DNA of 64,000 bases from Pectinophora gossypiella (GCF_024362695.1 NC_065404.1:6860604-6924603); one strand, 5' to 3'; numbered from the stretch's first letter, positions 12,844 through 25,105 are shown. The notes: generated by a model not told the origin, from the sequence alone. Translations and numbers: made by a program.

Positions 12844-13312
12844 TTAATTCGATCCTGGCACAAGAGGTGAGTTTCATCACGTTCCACAACAATGTTGCCA
12901 TGCTGTTTATAATCATACTATACTACGCAATTTACGAACCATGAAAGGAAATATTAAAACGGTCTAATAATCTAATTGTAACGCCTCCATGTAGGGAGTA
13001 ACATTGTAATATTTTATAGCTTTGTTTTAATGTGCCAATAGGGCGTCACGATCAATGAACCCAGTTGAAATATTAACTCGTAAAACTGCATTTGGATTGA
13101 CTCAGTTTGATAAAAATGAGAAAGTATTCCGTAGGAAATAAACGGTTGAGCTAGTTTTATCGTTTTATTATATTACCTTCTTTATAATAAGTATTTAGAA
13201 TGTTATATAAGTACCTACCTACACCTTTTCTTGCAAATATTATCATAAGTAAATCCATTAATTTGACCAGTTCTAGTATAAGTCCTTTATAAACCATAAT
13301 ACTCGTGCGTGT
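12844..13312. other. Gene-free stretch
   Basis: AT-rich. Nothing recognised. Confidence 0.4.
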
Positions 13313-13640
13313 GCCGTGTTAGCCCAGTTGGAAGAACGCTTACCTCTCACTTTGAGGTCGCAGGTTCGAATGTTCGAATCCCACATTTTCGAACTTGTTT
13401 TCGAATTCATCTTTGGATCAAAAATATTGTCATGTACTCAGCGGTGAAGGAAAACATCGTGAGGAAACCCAAATTCCCGAGAAATACGTTTTCGGAGGTA
13501 TAATGACCTACCCTGTATTGGGTTGGTTTTCCCTTTTGCGGGTTGGAAGGTCAGACAGGCAGTCGCTTCTGTACAAAACCGGACCTGTCAAATCTTGAGG
13601 TTAGGTAAGCGGACCCCGTGAAAACGGGATAACGATGTTT
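13313..13640 (+). repeat. tRNA-derived SINE, family 4, full-length
   Basis: tRNA-like head with A-box-like TTAGCCCAGTTGG and B-box-like AGGTCGCAGGTTCGAAT, then the body through CGGACCTGTCAAATCTTGAG to the 3' end GGATAACGATG. The head has a small local duplication (TTCGAATGTTCGAAT). Confidence 0.8.
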
Positions 13641-13829
13641 ATAGTATTTGACGGCATAAAAATTCCTCGGGATTCCTTTTAATTCTTCACCTGAAAGCTT
13701 TACCGTTTAAAACAACTGTACTCAACTGCTTTATTCTTCAACAGCCAAGATAAAGAATGAACAATACTTATGTTTGCCATTTACAAAGTCAAGTGAAGGA
13801 AGCTGTTGATCGGCAATAACTTAATAAAT

Positions 13830-14132
13830 AATAATCATCATCATCATCATCATCAGCCAATTAACGTCCCCACTGCTGGGGCACGGGCCTTTCCTATGGA
13901 TGAACAGGGAGATCGGGCATTAAACCATCACGCGGGCCCAGTGCGGATTGATGGTTATTAACGACTGCTAATGCAGCCGGGACCAATGGCTTAACGTGCC
14001 TTCCGAAGCACGGAGGAGCTCGAGATGAAAACATTTTTTTTGTGGTCACCCATCCTATGATCGGCCTTTGCGAAAGTTGCTTAACTTCAACAATCGCAAA
14101 CTAAGCGCGTTTACCGCTGCGCCACCGAGCTC
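13830..14132 (-). repeat. SINE family 3 with 5S-like segment, copy 1
   Basis: On the minus strand it starts GGAGCTCGGTGGCGCAGCGG (tRNA-like A-box), continues TTGAAGTTAAGCAACTT ... GGATGGGTGACCAC, which resembles the 5S rRNA internal promoter region, then a unique body, and ends in a (GAT)n tail (13833-13853 as ATC on plus). Other copies at 31297-31592 and 62797-63078. Confidence 0.8.
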
Positions 14133-15237
14133 CTAACTAATAAATAATATGATGGGTTAATTGATGCTTCCGGACATAGTATAACGTGCTATCTCATTAC
14201 CCTCCGTTTGATGTGGCGCGAACTATGGTGATAATAACAGACCGATGATCAGGACACCTTTGAAGTGCCAAGTTAACGGTTCAAATAATTGAAGCTTTGT
14301 GAGTAACCAAACACCGAAACTAACGGTTAATAAATTATGACATAGTGGGGAATTTATGTTGAAACAATAGGGAACGACGCCGAAGACAATGGCAATCAAC
14401 GACGCAGAAATATTAGTCGCTATAGACTAAGATATCAGAGACGAATAAGCAGAGAATATTAATAAGAAATCGGAATGAATGTAGACCGCCATTTAACCGT
14501 GATAAGGGTTAAAAATAATTCAATACTTACCTACACTTCACTAACGATACTAGCTAAGTAAGTAAGTACTTAGTCTTTGATATGATAACCAAAGCTTAAA
14601 GCAAATGTTGTCATATTCATGATTCTGGAAGAATACATCGTCTTCTTATTTTGCTTTGTACTTATTTTGTAAGAGCTAGGAAATAAAGTAAGGTGCGTTT
14701 TACGTTAGTAAACAATTAATTTTCTGCCCAAGAGTATGAAATGGCAACCACCTCATAATTATTACCGCGCTAAACTGAAATTACGCAATGAGAACAAAAA
14801 AGTTCCTTTTATTGCTCTATCATGCTCTTTTCACAAATTATTCATATGAAGAAAAAACGCGTTACAAAGTAGAGCACTATATAAAGGTCTCTCAAACCCA
14901 TAGTTACCATATTTATAATTTTATTACGTGGTTACTACCTTTGACTATTGATTAGTATCTAATGTGTAATGAGCAGATGATTTTACTATGCTTTAATCAG
15001 TCATAATTAGTGGGGAAACTTGCCGATTGTAAAAAAACGGTTGAGGACGAAGCATCTTATTTTGTTGTAGACTTACATTGAGTAAAGATGTAATCAGAAA
15101 ATTATACTTATAATATAAATTGTTCCAATGTTATATTATTATACTTTAAATTGCGTTTGAAAAACATCTATGTTGCTGCTTCTTCCAAAAAGTACCCATC
15201 TATACAGGATTTCAAACAAGTGACAAAAGAGGCAACG
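14133..15237. other. Gene-free AT-rich stretch
   Basis: 1.1 kb without recognised features. Confidence 0.4.
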
Positions 15238-15330
15238 CAACCGGGTGAGAGTCCTAAGCGCTTCCCATTTGTCCGACCAAGTAGTTAATGTCATCTGAAG
15301 AAAGCCTAACAATATCCAATTTGTAAAAAA
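15238..15330 (+). mobile_element. Diverged fragment of the A-tailed LINE 3' end
   Basis: Contains TCCCATTTGTCCGACCAAGT and AGTTAATGTCATCTG, matching 4845-4890 with substitutions. Older copy. Confidence 0.55.
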
Positions 15331-15540
15331 AGGCTGAAACTACCCAAATAAAATAAACTAAATCACGTCAAATAGAGGAGTACTTAACTCAAAATTGATT
15401 GATTTGTGTGTTATTTGACGTAATAACAGTTTTTGGGCGACGACGTGGCTCAAGATCAATAATGATTCTGAAGCACTCGTTTTGGAATGTAACTCTATAT
15501 TGAAGCAGACGGGTGACTTGATAATTCTAAGCTACTAGCA

Positions 15541-15876
15541 CTATCATCATCATCATCTCCCTAGCGTTAAACCGTTTTTTCACCGGGTCTGCTTTACCTA
15601 ACCTGAAGATTTGACAGGTCCGGTTTTTTTACAGAAGCGACTGCCTGTCTGACCTTCCAGAAACAGAACCTTCTTTCTGAGAAAACCAGCCTAATCCAGG
15701 TTAGGTCACATACCTTCGAAATGCATTTCTCGGGAATGGGGGTTTCCTCACGATGTTTTCCTTCACCACTGAGAATTCGACAATCATTTTTATTATTAGG
15801 TTTAGGCATGTGCTGGATTCGAACCTGCGACCTTAAAGTGAGAGGCAAGCGTTCTACCAACTGGGCTACCACGGCT
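15541..15876 (-). repeat. tRNA-derived SINE, family 4, full-length reverse copy
   Basis: Head at 15812-15876 (GGATTCGAACCTGCGAC), body with GTTTCCTCACGATGTTTTCC, and an ATC-repeat tail at 15544-15558. The long minus ORFs 15594-15884 and 15802-16161 run through this SINE and are not genes. Confidence 0.85.
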
Positions 15877-16335
15877 TCGCACAAGCTTAGTAGCTAAATT
15901 GCTAGCACTAAATTGGTAATAATAAAAAAGTGCATGAAATCTATAACCCAGGAACATCCAGGAAGCATAACGTTCGTATAATAGTCCTAACGCGCATAAA
16001 GAAGCGTCGTATCTTACATCAACTAGAGATATGACTCCCAATAGCAGTCCACATTGAGGTGGTATTTGCGATATGTTACGGTACATAATTACATGTAATT
16101 CCCCATATCTCCACGATTCAGGATGTAGTATCTCAAGGCGGTCGAAGGTCTGAGATGCCATCTACGATGAATCGATAGCTGAACGTTACTCGATGCTAAT
16201 GCCAATAGATACAGATAGCTCCATCCGGGAAACAGTTCAAGTTGTTTGTGAATAATTTTCGCATTGATTCATTAAGTATTTCTTGTAACAATTATTTTAT
16301 TAATTTATTCAGTTAGTTCGATCATTATACTGCGA
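15877..16335. other. Gene-free stretch
   Basis: Nothing recognised. Confidence 0.4.
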
Positions 16336-16400
16336 TATGGCTTACCACCTCTTCACGTTGTTTAACAGAAGGTTCGGTGAAGCGTGGATACTTACTGCAT
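16336..16400 (+). repeat. SINE family 5 fragment
   Basis: TTACCACCTCTTCACGTTG and AACAGAAGGTTCGGTGAAG match the 5365-5490 copy. Confidence 0.5.
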
Positions 16401-16449
16401 CTTGCTATTAATTGGGTACCGAATTATTTATTCGTAGGGTACCGATATA

Positions 16450-16668
16450 CAGGGTAGTTACGATGTCAAACAAAAACTTCGTGGAAACTTAACATCAAGT
16501 GAAATTTTCTGTCCAAAAGTATTAAACTGAAAATAATTTAAAAAATCACAAAAAAAGTAATGAATTTTCTGACAAGAAATGCCACTTGATATCAACCTAC
16601 GATATCAACTCAAAATCATAGTCTGATTCATCCCCGTCAGTATCCGTTACGATGTCACTAACACCCTG
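16450..16668. mobile_element. MITE, CAGGGTGTTA family, copy 2
   Basis: Ends CAGGGTAGTTACGATGTC and ACGATGTCACTAACACCCTG. Interior shares ATCAAGTGAAATTTTC and GATTCATCC with copy 1. Confidence 0.75.
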
Positions 16669-16867
16669 TAGTCGCGAGCAAAAATTATGTAATGTAACAA
16701 TATTGTTCTTAGAGGTATCAAGTATCTCTAAAAAAATATAAATGACGAGTTAAAATAAAGCAGTTGGAAGTACAATGCATGCACAATGTACTTTTTAACG
16801 CGAATAATACCTACCGAAAGTGGTTACAAGTAAGTAGATAAATTCATTACTCTAATGCCAAAACTGA

Positions 16868-16945
16868 CTGTAAATACTTAGGCTGTCTTATTACGACTTG
16901 TGGCTCTGCTCACCTTAATAGAAATTACGAGCATAAGTTTACGCA
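16868..16945 (-). repeat. Partial copy of the (TATG)-tailed repeat
   Basis: TTACGACTTGTGGCTCTGC and GAGCATAAGTTTACG match the longer copy at 3375-3592. Confidence 0.5.
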
Positions 16946-17512
16946 TAAATGTATAATCACTAAAGGAGTAAAGGGAGAACTCATCAAGAAGATCACCAAA
17001 TTATATTACATCTATTTTTTACGTCGAGTCATTAGCGCAATCCCTAGTGATTTGTGACATTGTGTCGGCATTCACAGACGTAGAGTTAGTTCGTCAACGT
17101 ATTTGGTGTTGGTATGATCTTATCTGAGGGACAAGTGACGTCGCACCTTCACCGAAAGCTATCAGTCTCGACATCTAGAAGTCCATTGTACGTAGTCTGA
17201 TCCCCTTCATCCATCACCAACTAAATCCCCCAGTCGAAGCCGCCGCGAAGAAAATATTCAACGTCGAACCGTCGAACGAAATCTTTTGAATTATTACCAG
17301 AATGAATTTGCAGTATTTTGATATGAGATGATTCAAGAAATAGGTATGTCCTTATTCAAAGTTAAGACAAGGTTTGATTTATATAAAACCGTTTGGGAAA
17401 GTCAAGATTGACTTTTCGCAATTTACTTTTGTTTTCATTGTCGTTAGATTGACGAATTAAAACAGTTAAGAAGATATGAGTATTATAAAGTTATGTTTTG
17501 ATCTATAATTAT
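16946..17512. other. Gene-free stretch
   Basis: Nothing recognised. Confidence 0.4.
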
Positions 17513-17625
17513 TTCTTCTTCGTCTCTCGTGTGGATTGTGAGATCAATGACCAACCTCATCAACCCTGTTGTCAGGTTTTCTATTGAGTCTTCATGGCTC
17601 ATGTAACAACTACATAAGTAATATC
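17513..17625 (-). repeat. tRNA-derived SINE, family 1, tail fragment
   Basis: Starts with the TTCTTCTTC complement of the GAA tail, then TCGTGTGGATTGTGAG and GGCTCATGTAACAACTAC. Head missing. Confidence 0.75.
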
Positions 17626-18168
17626 GTCTTGCGATGAAGTGCGATGAATAAAGTCAGAAGATGTATAAGAGAGTAAACATTCAAAAATAGTAACCATTCA
17701 TTATTTTAAAAACAATAACAAATTATTGATTTATTTAGTATTTAAATCTTAATACTACTAGATATACAATTTAGCAATGCCTTCACTGTTTAGGCACCTT
17801 GCACAAGTCGTTAGGCATCCGACAGACGTCACCTGCTCAATCCCACTTCAGCTTGGCGCATGCGTGGACCACGTCCGCAATTTGAATATTAGAACGCAGC
17901 ATTGTGTTTCTGACACGATCAGTCCGTTCAAACTAATAAATAAATAAAATGAATTTCAAAAGACACAGTATTTGCATTGAATTTATCAACACGCCAGCAC
18001 CCACTTTTTATAAGTCGACTCCAATTAAATACAATGACATTCGTTTAATTATAAAAGTAATTAGTTCTTTCTGCAAAGTCCGTTGGGTTTATAACTCATC
18101 CAGCCACACCTCTCAAATTAATCGTGCCTAAATGTATTTATTGAAAGATCTTGTCTGTGAAATACATA
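17626..18168. other. Gene-free stretch
   Basis: AT-rich. Nothing recognised. Confidence 0.4.
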
Positions 18169-18312
18169 CAGGGTGTTACTGACATCGTAACGAAATTTTT
18201 CATTGCAAAAGTATACAATTGAAAATAATAAAAAAATGATTTTGCGAAGGAAACTCAAAATCATGAGCTGAATCATCCTCTCAGTGTTCGCTATGATGTC
18301 ACGAACACCCTG
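18169..18312. mobile_element. MITE, CAGGGTGTTA family, copy 3 (short)
   Basis: CAGGGTGTTACTGACATCG at the left and CACGAACACCCTG at the right, with shared interior AATCATGAGCTGAATCATCC. Shorter by an internal deletion. Confidence 0.75.
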
Positions 18313-18726
18313 TATACATTGTGCTGCTATACAATGATACTGGTTTTCGCTTTTCTAGATCTACACAGTTGTATTGACACTAAACTAGTGGTCAACAATT
18401 TTTTTAAAGCTATCTTTAGAATCGTAATACTTAGATAGCTGGTTGAAATCACAGAATATTATTAGTAAAAAATAAATTAATTAATACACCGGTGTTATCA
18501 GCGATTATCGAGAATAATAATCATACTGCAACGTTGTAAGATTTTCTTCTTGTCTGCAGCTTTGCATTAAATAATCAATTTCTAAGATCCAACTCGTGCT
18601 TTCACTTAGGTTTACGAGCTGTAGACCAAAGTTGAATGATAAATTACTGACGACAGTAATCTTATGTACTACTTGTTGCATAGTGAAACTTGCAGAAGGT
18701 AATTGACTTTTACCAAGTGAAACAGC

Positions 18727-19005
18727 CTCACTGGTGCAGCGGTTGAGCGAACTCACGATCCGGAGGTCCCGGGTTCGAATCCCGGTGGGGAAATATCACA
18801 AAAATTACTTTGTGATCCTAGTTTAGTTAGGACATTACAGGCTGATCACCTGATTATCCGAAAGTAAGATGACCCGTGCATCGGAAGGCACGTTAAGCCG
18901 TTGGTCCCGGTTACTACTTACGTAGTCGTTACATGAGTCATGTCAGACACCAGGGTTGATGAGGTTGGTACTCCACCTCACAACCCACATGAAAGAAGAA
19001 GAAGA
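18727..19005 (+). repeat. tRNA-derived SINE, family 1, nearly full
   Basis: Plus-strand copy with head (CGGGTTCGAATCCCGGTGGG), body and (GAA)n tail at the end. About 35 bp of the GGCCTTTGGCGGCTC segment is deleted. Confidence 0.85.
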
Positions 19006-19060
19006 CCAGAAAGAGGTTAAACAAACTGCTTACTAATAAAGGTAGCATGTGCATTACCAT

Positions 19061-19112
19061 TGAGTTCGGTCAAGTAGTTAATGGCATCTGAGGGAAACCA
19101 GCAAAGGGTCAT
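19061..19112 (+). repeat. Short fragment of the A-tailed LINE
   Basis: CAAGTAGTTAATGGCATCTG matches the 4866-4885 segment. Confidence 0.5.
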
Positions 19113-19180
19113 GTTAAAAGAAAGAAGCTCATATTAAGGGGCCATGTCGGAATTTTCAGTTCCTGGTTTTAGTATGATAA

Positions 19181-19749
19181 GGGACTTTCCAGGCTACGTT
19201 TCCCAAAAATATAGATGGCGCTGTACAAGTTTTCCTTCGTTCTAATTTCATGGATAACAGACTAATAATGATTCTAATGATTCTTTTGTAATTATGCATC
19301 TTTTATCTTTGTTTTTGGGTATAAATGATGACCACCCAGGCAATAGACATATTCCTCCCTTTCTCTCTCTCTCTCTTTATTTAAGAGCTGCGCTCTTGTC
19401 GGTGGAGTAATCGCCATTCAAAATAAAATAAAATATATTAATTATATAATTATTAATAATAATACAAAATAATAAATAATATAAATATTATATTTTCTTA
19501 TTTTATTTTTTCATAAGTATAAGTATAATAATTATTACATATGATTAATTTATTTATTATTATTTATATTCTGATCAAAATAAAGAGAAGCAATATAAGT
19601 AGCAACATTATTATAAGTAACAATTGTCATATATGCTTCTGTCATTATATTATATTTTTGATTAATTATGTTCACTGAGCAATGAAAAAATATGTAAATC
19701 TGAACAGCGCCATCTTAATTTTTTTGATGAACGTAGCCTGAAAAGTCCC
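19181..19749. mobile_element. TIR element (GGGACTTTCCAGGCTACGTT family)
   Basis: Inverted ends: GGGACTTTCCAGGCTACGTT on the left and, reverse complemented, GGGACTTTTCAGGCTACGTT on the right, both continuing to an ATGGCGCTGT block. Interior AT-rich with ATGCATCTTTTATCTTTG and ATCAAAATAAAGAGAAGCAA, shared with the large composite at 23630-27562. No ORF, so non-autonomous. No clear target duplication seen. Confidence 0.75.
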
Positions 19750-20566
19750 TCATTTCTCAAATGTTTCTAAATCTATCCTCTTATTTAGTAAAAGTAGACA
19801 CTTAAAAGTTATAATCAGTTAACTAGGTACTTGACCTTGAATGTTATTTCGTATTTTTTTATGTTATAAAAATGCGTTAGACTAAGTATCTCACCTGGTG
19901 ATCACAAATGAGACACATGCCCCAACCCAAAGGAAACACCACAAGATGTTATTAGAGTAATTACTTCTAAAAGTATTCTACAACAGTGTTGTCAAACTTG
20001 CATTTCTTTTTAAACAATACCTTGGGGTATTGAGTTTAAACAAAAATGTTCATACCTACTACTAATTAATCTACATCAGCTGACTTGCTACTTAAAAATA
20101 ACTGTACATAATATCGTCATATCTATCAAGAGCCGCAATGTAATTCCATTTTAATTTAGCCAAGGTTCTTGATATACTGGTTTATAAAGGGGTTAGGCGC
20201 AATCGCGCAGATGGCTGTATAATTCGATTGCACTTCGGGACCCTTCCCCTTCCACCCTGCAATTAAATGATAAAGACACAAGTCAAGAATGTGGACTTAA
20301 ACAAAATTAACTTGTAGCATTCATTATGAGGCAGTTTGTTTGAATGGCCTGTTCATTTAGTTAATGGTCAATATTGTAGTATAATAAATTGGTGTTTTTA
20401 ACTGGCTCGTGACAAAACGTAGTAAAGCAATGTACAGTAAGTAGACTTCATATCAAATATCGATCGTGGATGTCCTTAATGTTGCTAATGAACTTGTCAC
20501 TTTAGTAAGTTACAACTTGTAAAACAAGTACATTATAATTACAATTATTTTATTATGTTTGGTTAG
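19750..20566. other. Gene-free stretch
   Basis: Nothing recognised. Confidence 0.4.
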
Positions 20567-20788
20567 GACATTACAGGGTGATCACCTGATTGTCCAAAAG
20601 TAAGATGATCCGTGCTTCGGAAGGCACGATAAGCCATTGGTCCCGGTTACTATTTACTGAGGTAAGTGAGTAATCGTTACGTGAGCCATGTCAGGGGCCT
20701 TTGGCGGCTCAATTATAACCCTGATACCAGGGTTGATGAGGTTGGTATTCTACCTCACAACCCACACAATAAGAAGAAGAAGAAGATT
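20567..20788 (+). repeat. tRNA-derived SINE, family 1, 5'-truncated
   Basis: Starts at GTTTGGTTAGGACATTACAG, lacks the tRNA head, ends in AATAAGAAGAAGAAGAAG. Confidence 0.85.
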
Positions 20789-21539
20789 ACAATTCTCATA
20801 AAATTATATCGACTAAAGAAACATGGTAAATTTGTAAGCTTTTTATGAAACTGAAATTTACGAATGATGAAGACTTCAATACAAAATAAAGTACAGCATA
20901 TCAAAAATGGTTGGAAGATATTTAGCTTGCTATTAAATAAATAACTTAACACTTATCACTTTAGGTAGGGTGTAATCACTTCTACTAGAGTCATTCGGAG
21001 TCCACAGTGGTCATGTAAAGTTCGCGTCGAATATCTCTGATCCCAACCCCAGACAAGTTAATTTTACGCCTCCACACTCACTCATTTCATAACAATAAAA
21101 TAGCTGCGACCAAAACCCCGTTGCTTTATTTGCAGAAATCCCTTCCTCTGGAGAATAACTTACTGAAGACTGACATAACACAGTTGAAATAGGGTGCAAT
21201 TTCGAGGGTTAAGAGTAGAATGAGAGGGTGTAATGATTAGTATATTATAGGTAGTGAGTGTGATTTCAGACGCCGACATTGATACACTTGTAACCGAAAT
21301 TGTGTATCAAGGGTCAAATTTGTTAGTGTGTCTATCTCTCGTACAGATTAATGTGTGTGTGTGTGTGTGTGTGTGGGAGGGTAAATCACCCCGGAACAAG
21401 TTTACAAGTGTAATTGTTGCGGCGGGTGTCCGTAATTGATTTATTTCTTGCTTGCTCGTCATTCTATTGAGCTGCCCGCTTCTGTTTGAGATTTGATTTT
21501 ATTATTTTATCCGGCCAATGAGGTCAAAAATAAATTAGT
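20789..21539. other. Gene-free stretch with (TG)n
   Basis: A TG microsatellite at 21349-21374. Otherwise nothing recognised. Confidence 0.4.
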
Positions 21540-21775
21540 GCTGATTTAGAAATAGAAGCCAGTCTTAGATGATCAATAATCAATCTGATTTAACTTTTTT
21601 ACTTATTTTCGAATTTTATTTATGAATAAAATAACAATGACTTAAGACGTTTGAGCGTTTCTATTGATGACGTCACAGGGCAGAATTTCCATACAAAACC
21701 AAAGAAAACTTTCGTTTTGACGTTTCGTAAAAAGTATCTCATTTGATTAGGTTGTCAAGTGGCCTATTGTAGCTA
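21540..21775. repeat. Dispersed repeat, copy 2
   Basis: Second copy of the 6118-6345 repeat, sharing AGAAATAGAAGCCAGTCT and ATTGATGACGTCACAGG. Confidence 0.6.
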
Positions 21776-22895
21776 CCTTCCTTACCATAATGAACGATTA
21801 GGTGAATATTACCTTGATATTTTAGCTTTTTAATTAATTGTAGCACATAATTTGTTTAGGTTTTATTTGACTATCGAAGATTTATCATATTAATCATACT
21901 CATGTTGTTTGTTTATAATTTTCTTCTTAATTATATACTAATATAATTAATATTATACTAATTAAATATTTTTGCAGTAACACCATACCCTAGACACTTC
22001 ATACAAAACACCTCGTTTTACACAGACTCTACACATTGATGTTATCGTACACGCGCATCTATGTGTGTGACGCCATACGATTGAAGACTAAACTATGTTC
22101 GAGGGCGGGTGAGGCAAACCTAGCTCAGACGCTGGTGGGGAGCGGAGAGTTGCCGTTCTATACGTAGTATTTATTCCTTATTCTATGGTAATACGTAGGT
22201 TTTTCTTTAATAGGATCTAAAAAAGAACTATGGCCAACTATCCCTTATTTACCGTATCCTACTATATTATAAAGTTCTCAGTATTTCTCTCATTAAAATG
22301 TGATATTGTTTATAACTACACCCGTTTTAATAGCTGGCCACTGTTTGGCTTAAGGCAAGTAGCAAGCAAATAGACAAAAGACGGCCGTTTGAATGTATTG
22401 AGGAAGAAAATGAACTTTACCTCTACACAGTTGAAGCACCTATAAACAAAATGATTTATTGACGACGTTCTTTAACGAAGATTCATAGACTACGACATGG
22501 GCAATAAAAGGATATTACTAAAGGCATTACATTTTGCGGATACCCGCAATATTCAGGGTCCATAAATATTTAATAGATATTTTCCCACAATAGCCACCCC
22601 ATTCACACCACGGATCTCTTGAGTAACATAAAATGAGAGTGATTGGAATGACATCAATTTTACTCGGCCCTAGGAGAGATTACTAAGCAGAATTATTTGC
22701 TAGTGCCACTTACATGTGACTTTTCAATTGTATTGTGTTGGGGATAAGGGGCAAGGTTTTTTGTTGCGATCGATTTGAAAGTTACCCTTCGGTGCATTGG
22801 TTTATGTGATAGCGATAAGCTATTTTGTTAGGTAAACTTTTACAAAAAAAAAAAACTTGTAAAATCTCCTTCGGCCGCCATCGCAACCACGTTTT
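21776..22895. other. Gene-free stretch
   Basis: AT-rich. Nothing recognised. Confidence 0.4.
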
Positions 22896-23009
22896 GCAAC
22901 CAGTTGCAAAAGAAGAATTTTACTCCTTTGTTGGCAACTAGTTGTGAATGAAGAATGTTTGGTCTTAATACGCAACGAGTTGCCAGCTAAGAATATTTTT
23001 AACAGCATA
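22896..23009. repeat. Three-unit diverged 38 bp tandem repeat with palindromic core
   Basis: GCAACCAGTTGC, GCAACTAGTTGT and GCAACGAGTTGC start at 22896, 22934 and 22972, exactly 38 bp apart. Each is followed by a GAAGAAT-like stretch. Confidence 0.65.
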
Positions 23010-23355
23010 GTTCCTACAACATATTTTTCATTTTAATACGGGACTTAGTATCACGGGTTCAAATCTCGGCTCGGGCTCTGAACTCTAAACCACTGAATTC
23101 GACTTTATAAGTTTTAATTCACGTTTGAAGCATAAATAATGAATATCACGCGATTTTCATGATTTGTGTCATGGAAATAGATTCGATTCCTTTCTTCCTT
23201 CGCTTCCTATACATGGGACTTAAACATAGCCAGCGAGGAGAGGAAGCATAAGTATACATAAGTATACACCTCTGCCTAACCCTTCGGGTATCCAGGCGTT
23301 AATGCGTTATGCTTGTTATTAAGTAAAGAGTACAAGTAAAATATTTATAGAGTTT
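23010..23355. other. Gene-free spacer
   Basis: Nothing recognised. Confidence 0.35.
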
Positions 23356-23365
23356 GGTAGAGAGT

Positions 23366-23486
23366 TTGTACGTAAGAAGTCGTTACATGAGCCATGTCAC
23401 AGGCCTTTGGCGGCTCAATAATAACCCTGACACCAGGGCTGATGGGGTTGACAATCCACCTCACAACCCACACGATAGAAGAAGAA
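23366..23486 (+). repeat. tRNA-derived SINE, family 1, tail only, with target duplication
   Basis: A 5'-truncated copy ending in (GAA)n and flanked by GGTAGAGAGT on both sides (23356-23365 and 23487-23496). The duplication shows insertion in truncated form by retroposition. Confidence 0.8.
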
Positions 23487-23758
23487 GGTAGAGAGTACCT
23501 ATACCAAATACCTAAAAGTACTTTGTGAATGAATCGACAGAACGTTGATTTTACGGGTTTTTGTAGTGTGCCTAGAAAAATCTAAAAATACTTCTTATTA
23601 AGAATTCAATTCCTTTAATTTAACATTCAATGAAGGACGTTTTAGGCTACGTTCACCAAAAACAATATAAATGGCGTTGTACAGTTTTAACGTGATAATT
23701 ACCTATTTTCTCATTACTTGGGTACATCATTATTCCAAAATACAATACAATGACAGCA

Positions 23759-23760
<2 letters not shown>

Positions 23761-23800
<40 letters not shown>
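23761..23800. repeat. (TA)n microsatellite
   Basis: About 40 bp of uninterrupted AT repeat between the outer TIR and the left palindrome arm. The right side has no counterpart. Confidence 0.95.
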
Positions 23801-23807
<7 letters not shown>

Positions 23808-23946
23808 CAAAAGATAGACAGACAAATGCATCTTTTATATTTGTTTTTGGTTCTATATGATAACCATTAAAATTATTATATAATTAAAAAAAATAATTAA
23901 TTAATCATTATATTTTTTTTATTTAATTATTAATATGTTTAATTTT

Positions 23947-24743
23947 ATGCAGATGACGTAGCGATTTGCACATCAAGCCGACAAGAACTGGCGAATGCCC
24001 TCGCAGCGTGGAAAAGTCAGTTGCAGGCAGGTGGGCTAGTACTTAGTGTAGCTAAAACCCAATATATGGAATGCAACGTCAAGAACCCTAGCGCTGACCC
24101 TATAGTGATAGATGGACAAGTTGTTCAACAGTGCGAGGAGTACAAATATCTGGGGACAATAATCTGCAGTTCCGGAAATTTGGAGAGCAACATACAGCAC
24201 CGTATATCAGCAGCCTGGCTCAGGTGGCGTGAAGTTACTGGCGTTACCTGTGATAGCCGAATGCCTGTAAAGCTGAAGGGGCTTATCTATAAGTCAGTAA
24301 TAAGACCTGTCTTAACCTATGGAAGCGAGACGTGGGCCGTAACGAAAAAACATGTCCAGTCCATCCAAGTTGCAGAGATGAAGATGTTACGTTGGATGTG
24401 CGGCGTGACGAGGCTCGACAAGATTCGCAACGAGTATGTGCGCGGTAGCCTCGGTGTACGTGACGTGGCTGACAAACTGCAGGAAAACCGGCTGCGTTGG
24501 TATGGGCATGTTAAAAGAAGACCGCCTGAGTACATTGGCAACGTGGCACTCGACTTCAATATTACTGGTCAGCGACGTAGAGGAAGACCTAAGCTGAGAT
24601 GGTTGAGTGTCGTGGAGAAAGACATGGAGAGTTGCGGGTTATCCGAAGACGATGTCCAGGATAGGGCAAAGTGGAGGAAGAACAGTAGGAAAGCGGACCC
24701 CGGCGCAAGACGGCGGGATTCACGCTAGGAAGAAGAAGAAGAG
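23947..24743 (+). pseudogene. 5'-truncated non-LTR retrotransposon, reverse transcriptase C-terminal part
   Basis: The reading frame begins within the catalytic (Y)ADD motif (ADD at 23949-23957), then continues as ADDVAICTSSRQELANAL, includes YKYLGTIICSSG and YGSETWAV, and ends in the GRPKLRW / DRAKWR region, stop at about 24726. The style is RTE-like LINE RT C-terminus; the clade assignment is from memory. The 797 bp insert ends in (GAA)n and is flanked by an 18 bp perfect duplication ATTAATATGTTTAATTTT (23929-23946 and 24744-24761). It lacks the endonuclease and most of the RT, so it is dead on arrival. Its frame of about 260 codons is still open, suggesting recent insertion. Confidence 0.92.
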
Positions 24744-24784
24744 ATTAATATGTTTAATTTTCTCACTGGACCTGGGTCGGCAAT

Positions 24785-24880
24785 ATTATATTATAATTAT
24801 TTTATTATTACGATCAAAATAAAGAGAAGCAATATAGGTAAGTAGCAACATAATTCTGTACATAATGTGTGTGTGTGTGT

Positions 24881-24964
<84 letters not shown>

Positions 24965-25007
24965 CATCATATATATATATACACATATAGCAACAATTAT
25001 ATATATA

Positions 25008-25045
<38 letters not shown>

Positions 25046-25064
25046 CATCACATCACACACACAC

Positions 25065-25105
<41 letters not shown>

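Noticed and set aside
15594..16161. Minus-strand ORFs of 96 and 119 codons
   Set aside because: They run through a family 4 SINE, and the same peptide style recurs in other SINE copies.
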